In this document: positions 1 through 10,025 of the stretch, one piece after another
Numbering within the stretch: the stretch's first letter is position 1
Layout: each line of letters begins with the position of its first letter
Notes under the pieces: generated by a model
The model's database searches: none
Seen by the model: only the letters and a program-made list of their open reading frames with translations
Told to the model about the DNA's origin: nothing
Position numbers and translations under genes: made by a program
Origin: Auanema rhodensis
Lineage: Eukaryota > Nematoda > Chromadorea > Rhabditida > Rhabditidae
Length of the DNA: 64,000 nucleotides
Direction: 5' to 3'
NCBI GenBank assembly: GCA_964057225.1
Contig: OZ059898.1
Coordinates: 744,001-808,000 of the forward strand

Positions 1-13
1 AATTATCTTGAAA

Positions 14-25
14 TTTTTCGAAAAA
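14..25. repeat. 12-bp perfect palindrome in the unit
   Basis: TTTTTCGAAAAA is its own reverse complement and lies near the chosen unit start. It recurs in most units but is broken in two variant families: T18 to C (first seen in the unit at 17397) and C19 to T (units at 17046, 18801, 20556, 51341 and 55202). Two units (7998, 9676) lose the central G. It may simply be AT-rich low-complexity sequence. Confidence 0.85.
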
Positions 26-52
26 ATTTTTGTCAAAATGTTTTTGGAAGCA

Positions 53-80
53 ATGTTGAGTGTACATGGAAACTCAACAT
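53..80. repeat. Inverted repeat, 8-bp arms, 12-nt loop
   Basis: ATGTTGAG (53-60) and CTCAACAT (73-80) are exact reverse complements separated by 12 nt. The arms looked unchanged in every unit I read. All the variation in this part of the unit is in the loop: C65 to G or A, T67 to A, and G68 to A. Conserved arms with a variable loop fit a stem-loop or a dyad binding site, but selection has not been shown. Confidence 0.85.
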
Positions 81-163
81 ACACTAATGCATCATTTTTC
101 AAACGATCATAACTAATTTTTGTATTAAGCGTTTCTCAATGTAGTATAGTGCATTCGATGCGG

Positions 164-214
164 ATTTTTAAGCTGCGTCGATCTGTGTTATTAGATTTGC
201 GCTAGCTTAAAAAT
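164..214. repeat. Inverted repeat, 11-bp arms, 29-nt loop
   Basis: ATTTTTAAGCT (164-174) and AGCTTAAAAAT (204-214) are exact reverse complements flanking a 29-nt loop. The loop contains several variant positions (175, 176, 177, 181, 190, 192, 194, 200). The left boundary of the 76-bp deletion found in 11 units lies exactly at the inner end of the left arm (between 174 and 175). Confidence 0.85.
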
Positions 215-231
215 GCACCGAGATATCAACT

Positions 232-253
232 GATATAAGTTCACACTTATATC
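232..253. repeat. Inverted repeat, 8-bp arms, 6-nt loop
   Basis: GATATAAG (232-239) and CTTATATC (246-253) are exact reverse complements with a 6-nt loop, the tightest potential hairpin in the unit. It seems invariant in all full-length units. The right boundary of the 76-bp deletion (between 250 and 251) falls inside its right arm. Confidence 0.88.
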
Positions 254-3200
254 CTCGATTTTCACCCTGAAGAATTAATTTTTTCGTTGAATAACATTGT
301 CCATCGTCTTTGCCTTGAAAAAAGGAATCTAAAAACATCTACTTTTTGCTAAATTATCTTGAAATTTTTCGAAAAAATTTTTGTCAAAATGTTTTTGGAA
401 GCAATGTTGAGTGTACATGGAAACTCAACATACACTAATGCATCATTTTTCAAACGATCATAACTAATTTTTGTATTAAGCGTTTCTCAATGTAGTATAG
501 TGCATTCGATGCGGATTTTTAAGCTGCGTCGATCTGTGTTATCAGATTTGCGCTAGCTTAAAAATGCACCGAGATATCAACTGATATAAGTTCACACTTA
601 TATCCTCGATTTTCACCCTGAAGAATTAATTTTTTTGTTGAATAACATTGTCCATCGTCTTTGCCTTGAAAAAAGGAATCTAAAAACATCTACTTTTTGC
701 TAAATTATTTTGAAATTTTTCGAAAAAATTTTTGTCAAAATGTTTTTGGAAGCAATGTTGAGTGTACATGGAAACTCAACATACACTAATGCATCATTTT
801 TCAAACGATCATAACTAATTTTTGTATTAAGCGTTTCTCAATGTAGTATAGTGCATTCGATGCGGATTTTTAAGCTGCGTCGATCTGTGTTATCAGATTT
901 GAGCTAGCTTAAAAATGCACCGAGATATCAACTGATATAAGTTCACACTTATATCCTCGATTTTCACCCTGAAGAATTAATTTTTTTGTTGAATAACATC
1001 GTCCATCGTCTTTGCCTTGAAAAAAGGAATCTAAAAACATCTACTTTTTGCTAAATTATCTTGAAATTTTTCGAAAAAATTTTTGTCAAAATGTTTTTGG
1101 AAGCAATGTTGAGTGTACATGGAAACTCAACATACACTAATGCATCATTTTTCAAACGATCATAACTAATTTTTGTATTAAGCGTTTCTCAATGTAGTAT
1201 AGTGCATTCGATGCGGATTTTTAAGCTGCGTCGATCTGTGTTATCAGATTTGCGCTAGCTTAAAAATGCACCGAGATATCAACTGATATAAGTTCACACT
1301 TATATCCTCGATTTTCACCCTGAAGAATTAATTTTTTCGTTGAATAACATTGTCCATCGTCTTTGCCTTGAAAAAAGGAATCTAAAAACATCTACTTTTT
1401 GCTAAATTATCTTGAAATTTTTCGAAAAAATTTTTGTCAAAATGTTTTTGGAAGCAATGTTGAGTGTACATGGAAACTCAACATACACTAATGCATCATT
1501 TTTCAAACGATCATAACTAATTTTTGTATTAAGCGTTTCTCAATGTAGTATAGTGCATTCGATGCGGATTTTTAAGCTGCGTCGATCTGTGTTATCAGAT
1601 TTGCGCTAGCTTAAAAATGCACCGAGATATCAACTGATATAAGTTCACACTTATATCCTCGATTTTCACCCTGAAGAATTAATTTTTTTGTTGAATAACA
1701 TTGTCCATCGTCTTTGCCTTGAAAAAAGGAATCTAAAAACATCTACTTTTTGCTAAATTATTTTGAAATTTTTCGAAAAAATTTTTGTCAAAATGTTTTT
1801 GGAAGCAATGTTGAGTGTACATGGAAACTCAACATACACTAATGCATCATTTTTCAAACGATCATAACTAATTTTTGTATTAAGCGTTTCTCAATGTCGT
1901 ATAGTGCATTCGATGCGGATTTTTAAGCTGCGTCGATCTGTGTTATCAGATTTGCGCTAGCTTAAAAATGCACCGAGATATCAACTGATATAAGTTCACA
2001 CTTATATCCTCGATTTTCACCCTGAAGAATTAATTTTTTTGTTGAATAACATCGTCCATCGTCTTTGCCTTGAAAAAAGGAATCTAAAAACATCTACTTT
2101 TTGCTAAATTATCTTGAAATTTTTCGAAAAAATTTTTGTCAAAATGTTTTTGGAAGCAATGTTGAGTGTACATGGAAACTCAACATACACTAATGCATCA
2201 TTTTTCAAACGATCATAACTAATTTTTGTATTAAGCGTTTCTCAATGTAGTATAGTGCATTCGATGCGGATTTTTAAGCTGCGTCGATCTGTGTTATCAG
2301 ATTTGCGCTAGCTTAAAAATGCACCGAGATATCAACTGATATAAGTTCACACTTATATCCTCGATTTTCACCCTGAAGAATTAATTTTTTTGTTGAATAA
2401 CATTGTCCATCGTCTTTGCCTTGAAAAAAGGAATCTAAAAACATCTACTTTTTGCTAAATTATTTTGAAATTTTTCGAAAAAATTTTTGTCAAAATGTTT
2501 TTGGAAGCAATGTTGAGTGTACATGGAAACTCAACATACACTAATGCATCATTTTTCAAACGATCATAACTAATTTTTGTATTAAGCGTTTCTCAATGTA
2601 GTATAGTGCATTCGATGCGGATTTTTAAGCTGCGTCGATCTGTGTTATCAGATTTGCGCTAGCTTAAAAATGCACCGAGATATCAACTGATATAAGTTCA
2701 CACTTATATCCTCGATTTTCACCCTGAAGAATTAATTTTTTCGTTGAATAACATTGTCCATCGTCTTTGCCTTGAAAAAAATAATCTAAAAACATCTACT
2801 TTTTGCTAAATTATCTTGAAATTTTTCGAAAAAATTTTTGTCAAAATGTTTTTGGAAGCAATGTTGAGTGTACATGGAAACTCAACATACACTAATGCAT
2901 CATTTTTCAAACGATCATAACTAATTTTTGTATTAAGCGTTTCTCAATGTAGTATAGTGCATTCGATGCGGATTTTTAAGCTGCGTCGATCTGTGTTATC
3001 AGATTTGCGCTAGCTTAAAAATGCACCGAGATATCAACTGATATAAGTTCACACTTATATCCTCGATTTTCACCCTGAAGAATTAAATTTTTCGTTGAAT
3101 AACATTGTCCATCGTCTTTGCCTTGAAAAAAGGAATCTAAAAACATCTACTTTTTGCTAAATTATCTTGAAATTTTTCGAAAAAATTTTTGTCAAAATGT

Positions 3201-5967
3201 TTTTGGAAGCAATGTTGAGTGTACATGGAAACTCAACATACACTAATGCATCATTTTTCAAACGATCATAACTAATTTTTGTATTAAGCGTTTCTCAATG
3301 TCGTATAGTGCATTCGATGCGGATTTTTAAGCTGCGTCGATCTGTGTTATCAGATTTGCGCTAGCTTAAAAATGCACCGAGATATCAACTGATATAAGTT
3401 CACACTTATATCCTCGATTTTCACCCTGAAGAATTAATTTTTTCGTTGAATAACATTGTCCATTGTCTTTGCCTTGAAAAAAGGAATCTAAAAACATCTA
3501 CTTTTTGCTAAATTATCTTGAAATTTTTCGAAAAAATTTTTGTCAAAATGTTTTTGGAAGCAATGTTGAGTGTACATGGAAACTCAACATACACTAATGC
3601 ATCATTTTTCAAACGATCATAACTAATTTTTGTATTAAGCGTTTCTCAATGTAGTATAGTGCATTCGATGCGGATTTTTAAGCTGCGTCGATCTGTGTTA
3701 TTAGATTTGCGCTAGCTTAAAAATGCACCGAGATATCAACTGATATAAGTTCACACTTATATCCTCGATTTTCACCCTGAAGAATTAATTTTTTCGTTGA
3801 ATAACATTGTCCATCGTCTTTGCCTTGAAAAAAGGAATCTAAAAACATCTACTTTTTGCTAAATTATCTTGAAATTTTTCGAAAAAATTTTTGTCAAAAT
3901 GTTTTTGGAAGCAATGTTGAGTGTACATGGAAACTCAACATACACTAATGCATCATTTTTCAAACGATCATAACTAATTTTTGTATTAAGCGTTTCTCAA
4001 TGTAGTATAGTGCATTCGATGCGGATTTTTAAGCTGCGTCGATCTGTGTTATCAGATTTGCGCTAGCTTAAAAATGCACCGAGATATCAACTGATATAAG
4101 TTCACACTTATATCCTCGATTTTCACCCTGAAGAATTAATTTTTTTGTTGAATAACATTGTCCATCGTCTTTGCCTTGAAAAAAGGAATCTAAAAACATC
4201 TACTTTTTGCTAAATTATCTTGAAATTTTTCGAAAAAATTTTTGTCAAAATGTTTTTGGAAGCAATGTTGAGTGTACATGGAAACTCAACATACACTAAT
4301 GCATCATTTTTCAAACGATCATAACTAATTTTTGTATTAAGCGTTTCTCAATGTAGTATAGTGCATTCGATGCGGATTTTTAAGCTGCGTCGATCTGTGT
4401 TATCAGATTTGAGCTAGCTTAAAAATGCACCGAGATATCAACTGATATAAGTTCACACTTATATCCTCGATTTTCACCCTGAAGAATTAATTTTTTTGTT
4501 GAATAACATCGTCCATCGTCTTTGCCTTGAAAAAAGGAATCTAAAAACATCTACTTTTTGCTAAATTATCTTGAAATTTTTCGAAAAAATTTTTGTCAAA
4601 ATGTTTTTGGAAGCAATGTTGAGTGTACATGGAAACTCAACATACACTAATGCATCATTTTTCAAACGATCATAACTAATTTTTGTATTAAGCGTTTCTC
4701 AATGTAGTATAGTGCATTCGATGCGGATTTTTAAGCTGCGTCGATCTGTGTTATCAGATTTGCGCTAGCTTAAAAATGCACCGAGATATCAACTGATATA
4801 AGTTCACACTTATATCCTCGATTTTCACCCTGAAGAATTAATTTTTTCGTTGAATAACATTGTCCATCGTCTTTGCCTTGAAAAAAGGAATCTAAAAACA
4901 TCTACTTTTTGCTAAATTATCTTGAAATTTTTCGAAAAAATTTTTGTCAAAATGTTTTTGGAAGCAATGTTGAGTGTACATGGAAACTCAACATACACTA
5001 ATGCATCATTTTTCAAACGATCATAACTAATTTTTGTATTAAGCGTTTCTCAATGTAGTATAGTGCATTCGATGCGGATTTTTAAGCTGCGTCGATCTGT
5101 GTTATCAGATTTGCGCTAGCTTAAAAATGCACCGAGATATCAACTGATATAAGTTCACACTTATATCCTCGATTTTCACCCTGAAGAATTAATTTTTTTG
5201 TTGAATAACATTGTCCATCGTCTTTGCCTTGAAAAAAGGAATCTAAAAACATCTACTTTTTGCTAAATTATTTTGAAATTTTTCGAAAAAATTTTTGTCA
5301 AAATGTTTTTGGAAGCAATGTTGAGTGTACATGGAAACTCAACATACACTAATGCATCATTTTTCAAACGATCATAACTAATTTTTGTATTAAGCGTTTC
5401 TCAATGTCGTATAGTGCATTCGATGCGGATTTTTAAGCTGCGTCGATCTGTGTTATCAGATTTGCGCTAGCTTAAAAATGCACCGAGATATCAACTGATA
5501 TAAGTTCACACTTATATCCTCGATTTTCACCCTGAAGAATTAATTTTTTTGTTGAATAACATCGTCCATCGTCTTTGCCTTGAAAAAAGGAATCTAAAAA
5601 CATCTACTTTTTGCTAAATTATCTTGAAATTTTTCGAAAAAATTTTTGTCAAAATGTTTTTGGAAGCAATGTTGAGTGTACATGGAAACTCAACATACAC
5701 TAATGCATCATTTTTCAAACGATCATAACTAATTTTTGTATTAAGCGTTTCTCAATGTAGTATAGTGCATTCGATGCGGATTTTTAAGCTGCGTCGATCT
5801 GTGTTATCAGATTTGCGCTAGCTTAAAAATGCACCGAGATATCAACTGATATAAGTTCACACTTATATCCTCGATTTTCACCCTGAAGAATTAATTTTTT
5901 TGTTGAATAACATTGTCCATCGTCTTTGCCTTGAAAAAAGGAATCTAAAAACATCTACTTTTTGCTA

Positions 5968-6669
5968 AATTATTTTGAAATTTTTCGAAAAAATTTTTGT
6001 CAAAATGTTTTTGGAAGCAATGTTGAGTGTACATGGAAACTCAACATACACTAATGCATCATTTTTCAAACGATCATAACTAATTTTTGTATTAAGCGTT
6101 TCTCAATGTCGTATAGTGCATTCGATGCGGATTTTTAAGCTGCGTCGATCTGTGTTATCAGATTTGCGCTAGCTTAAAAATGCACCGAGATATCAACTGA
6201 TATAAGTTCACACTTATATCCTCGATTTTCACCCTGAAGAATTAATTTTTTTGTTGAATAACATCGTCCATCGTCTTTGCCTTGAAAAAAGGAATCTAAA
6301 AACATCTACTTTTTGCTAAATTATCTTGAAATTTTTCGAAAAAATTTTTGTCAAAATGTTTTTGGAAGCAATGTTGAGTGTACATGGAAACTCAACATAC
6401 ACTAATGCATCATTTTTCAAACGATCATAACTAATTTTTGTATTAAGCGTTTCTCAATGTCGTATAGTGCATTCGATGCGGATTTTTAAGCTGCGTCGAT
6501 CTGTGTTATCAGATTTGCGCTAGCTTAAAAATGCACCGAGATATCAACTGATATAAGTTCACACTTATATCCTCGATTTTCACCCTGAAGAATTAATTTT
6601 TTTGTTGAATAACATCGTCCATCGTCTTTGCCTTGAAAAAAGGAATCTAAAAACATCTACTTTTTGCTA
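5968..6669. repeat. Two linking units between higher-order blocks
   Basis: The units at 5968 and 6319 carry C143, T285 and C298, like the unit at 5266. They look like local copies of that type but do not belong to a longer periodic block that I can trace. Confidence 0.7.
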
Positions 6670-7722
6670 AATTATCTTGAAATTTTTCGAAAAAATTTTT
6701 GTCAAAATGTTTTTGGAAGCAATGTTGAGTGTACATGGAAACTCAACATACACTAATGCATCATTTTTCAAACGATCATAACTAATTTTTGTATTAAGCG
6801 TTTCTCAATGTAGTATAGTGCATTCGATGCGGATTTTTAAGCTGCGTCGATCTGTGTTATCAGATTTGCGCTAGCTTAAAAATGCACCGAGATATCAACT
6901 GATATAAGTTCACACTTATATCCTCGATTTTCACCCTGAAGAATTAATGTTTTTGTTGAATAACATTGTCCATCGTCTTTGCCTTGAAAAAAGGAATCTA
7001 AAAACATCTACTTTTTGCTAAATTATTTTGAAATTTTTCGAAAAAATTTTTGTCAAAATGTTTTTGGAAGCAATGTTGAGTGTACATGGAAACTCAACAT
7101 ACACTAATGCATCATTTTTCAAACGATCATAACTAATTTTTGTATTAAGCGTTTCTCAATGTCGTATAGTGCATTCGATGCGGATTTTTAAGCTGCGTCG
7201 ATCTGTGTTATCAGATTTGCGCTAGCTTAAAAATGCACCGAGATATCAACTGATATAAGTTCACACTTATATCCTCGATTTTCACCCTGAAGAATTAATT
7301 TTTTTGTTGAATAACATCGTCCATCGTCTTTGCCTTGAAAAAAGGAATCTAAAAACATCTACTTTTTGCTAAATTATCTTGAAATTTTTCGAAAAAATTT
7401 TTGTCAAAATGTTTTTGGAAGCAATGTTGAGTGTACATGGAAACTCAACATACACTAATGCATCATTTTTCAAACGATCATAACTAATTTTTGTATTAAG
7501 CGTATCTCAATGTAGTATAGTGCATTCGATGCGGATTTTTAAGCTGCGTCGATCTGTGTTATCAGATTTGCGCTAGCTTAAAAATGCACCGAGATATCAA
7601 CTGATATAAGTTCACACTTATATCCTCGATTTTCACCCTGAAGAATTAATTTTTTCGTTGAATAACATTGTCCATCGTCTTTGCCTTGAAAAAAGGAATC
7701 TAAAAACATCTACTTTTTGCTA

Positions 7723-7997
7723 AATTATCTTGAAATTTTTCGAAAAAATTTTTGTCAAAATGTTTTTGGAAGCAATGTTGAGTGTACATGGAAACTCAAC
7801 ATACACTAATGCATCATTTTTCAAACGATCATAACTAATTTTTGTATTAAGCGTTTCTCAATGTCGTATAGTGCATTCGATGCGGATTTTTAAGCTATCC
7901 TCGATTTTCACCCTGAAGAATTAATTTTTTTGTTGAATAACATTGTCCATCGTCTTTGCCTTGAAAAAAGGAATCTAAAAACATCTACTTTTTGCTA
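7723..7997. repeat. Short 275-bp unit (76-bp deletion), copy 1
   Basis: Positions 175-250 of the standard unit are missing, so 'aagct' joins directly to 'atcctcg'. Background: C7, T18, G68, C143, unlike most other short units. Confidence 0.95.
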
Positions 7998-9400
7998 AAT
8001 TATTTTGAAATTTTTCAAAAAATTTTTGTCAAAATGTTTTTGGAAGCAATGTTGAGTGTACATGGAAACTCAACATACACTAATGCATCATTTTTCAAAC
8101 GATCATAACTAATTTTTGTATTAAGCGTTTCTCAATGTCGTATAGTGCATTCGATGCGGATTTTTAAGCTGCGTCGATCTGTGTTATCAGATTTGCGCTA
8201 GCTTAAAAATGCACCGAGATATCAACTGATATAAGTTCACACTTATATCCTCGATTTTCACCCTGAAGAATTAATTTTTTCGTTGAATAACATTGTCCAT
8301 CGTCTTTGCCTTGAAAAAAGGAATCTAAAAACATCTACTTTTTGCTAAATTATCTTGAAATTTTTCGAAAAAATTTTTGTCAAAATGTTTTTGGAAGCAA
8401 TGTTGAGTGTACATGGAAACTCAACATACACTAATGCATCATTTTTCAAACGATCATAACTAATTTTTGTATTAAGCGTTTCTCAATGTAGTATAGTGCA
8501 TTCGATGCGGATTTTTAAGCTGCGTCGATCTGTGTTATCAGATTTGCGCTAGCTTAAAAATGCACCGAGATATCAACTGATATAAGTTCACACTTATATC
8601 CTCGATTTTCACCCTGAAGAATTAATTTTTTTGTTGAATAACATTGTCCATCGTCTTTGCCTTGAAAAAAGGAATCTAAAAACATCTACTTTTTGCTAAA
8701 TTATTTTGAAATTTTTCGAAAAAATTTTTGTCAAAATGTTTTTGGAAGCAATGTTGAGTGTACATGGAAACTCAACATACACTAATGCATCATTTTTCAA
8801 ACGATCATAACTAATTTTTGTATTAAGCGTTTCTCAATGTCGTATAGTGCATTCGATGCGGATTTTTAAGCTGCGTCGATCTGTGTTATCAGATTTGCGC
8901 TAGCTTAAAAATGCACCGAGATATCAACTGATATAAGTTCACACTTATATCCTCGATTTTCACCCTGAAGAATTAATTTTTTTGTTGAATAACATCGTCC
9001 ATCGTCTTTGCCTTGAAAAAAGGAATCTAAAAACATCTACTTTTTGCTAAATTATCTTGAAATTTTTCGAAAAAATTTTTGTCAAAATGTTTTTGGAAGC
9101 AATGTTGAGTGTACATGGAAACTCAACATACACTAATGCATCATTTTTCAAACGATCATAACTAATTTTTGTATTAAGCGTATCTCAATGTAGTATAGTG
9201 CATTCGATGCGGATTTTTAAGCTGCGTCGATCTGTGTTATCAGATTTGCGCTAGCTTAAAAATGCACCGAGATATCAACTGATATAAGTTCACACTTATA
9301 TCCTCGATTTTCACCCTGAAGAATTAATTTTTTCGTTGAATAACATTGTCCATCGTCTTTGCCTTGAAAAAAGGAATCTAAAAACATCTACTTTTTGCTA

Positions 9401-9675
9401 AATTATCTTGAAATTTTTCGAAAAAATTTTTGTCAAAATGTTTTTGGAAGCAATGTTGAGTGTACATGGAAACTCAACATACACTAATGCATCATTTTTC
9501 AAACGATCATAACTAATTTTTGTATTAAGCGTTTCTCAATGTCGTATAGTGCATTCGATGCGGATTTTTAAGCTATCCTCGATTTTCACCCTGAAGAATT
9601 AATTTTTTTGTTGAATAACATTGTCCATCGTCTTTGCCTTGAAAAAAGGAATCTAAAAACATCTACTTTTTGCTA
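9401..9675. repeat. Short 275-bp unit, copy 2
   Basis: Same junction and same background as the copy at 7723, 1678 bp further on. It is the tandem-duplicate partner. Confidence 0.95.
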
Positions 9676-10025
9676 AATTATTTTGAAATTTTTCAAAAAA
9701 TTTTTGTCAAAATGTTTTTGGAAGCAATGTTGAGTGTACATGGAAACTCAACATACACTAATGCATCATTTTTCAAACGATCATAACTAATTTTTGTATT
9801 AAGCGTTTCTCAATGTCGTATAGTGCATTCGATGCGGATTTTTAAGCTGCGTCGATCTGTGTTATCAGATTTGCGCTAGCTTAAAAATGCACCGAGATAT
9901 CAACTGATATAAGTTCACACTTATATCCTCGATTTTCACCCTGAAGAATTAATTTTTTCGTTGAATAACATTGTCCATCGTCTTTGCCTTGAAAAAAGGA
10001 ATCTAAAAACATCTACTTTTTGCTA

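Larger units (their letters stand above)
1..351. repeat. Representative full-length satellite unit (351 bp)
   Basis: This first unit is used as the numbering reference. Hand count gives about 110 G+C of 351 (31%). It contains a 12-bp palindrome (14-25) and three inverted repeats (53-80, 164-214, 232-253). Recurrent variant positions are 7 (C/T), 18 (T/C), 19 (C/T), 65 (C/G/A), 67 (T/A), 68 (G/A), 107-108, 132, 143 (A/C), 160 (G/T), 170, 175-177, 181, 190, 192, 194, 200 (C/A), 228, 285 (C/T), 298 (T/C), 323, 339 (C/G) and 350 (T/C). I see no convincing half-length subrepeat, so the unit looks primary rather than a doubled 175-bp one. The phase of the start is arbitrary. Confidence 0.95.
1..5967. 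repeat. 10-unit higher-order repeat (3510 bp), about 1.7 copies
   Basis: Units at 1-2457 match units at 3511-5967 in order. Shared marks include T192 in the first unit, A200 with C298 in the third, and C143 with C298 in the sixth. The only difference I noticed is position 7 of the third unit (T in the unit at 703, C in the unit at 4213). The units at 2458, 2809 and 3160 carry private changes near their right ends and have no counterpart in the second copy. The left edge is cut by the window. Confidence 0.85.
6670..10025. repeat. 5-unit tandem duplication, 2 x 1678 bp, including a short unit
   Basis: The copies 6670-8347 and 8348-10025 are adjacent and each 1678 bp. Each holds, in order, a full unit, a C143/C298 unit, a unit with A133, the 275-bp short form, and a unit lacking the G of the central CG in the 14-25 palindrome (350 bp). 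The only difference I noticed is a G in the T-run near 6948 of the first copy. Sharing of two separate indels makes the duplication clear. Confidence 0.9.

Noticed and set aside
232-253. Intrinsic terminator hairpin
   Set aside because: The stem is AT-rich, is not followed by a T-run, and no transcription unit lies upstream.
225-260. TATA-like promoter signal in 'gatataag'
   Set aside because: It is part of an inverted repeat in AT-rich DNA, with no downstream gene or other promoter evidence.
1-351. Half-length (about 175 bp) subrepeat inside the unit
   Set aside because: Comparing the two halves by eye gives only AT-rich similarity ('aattttt' runs), with no alignable order of motifs.
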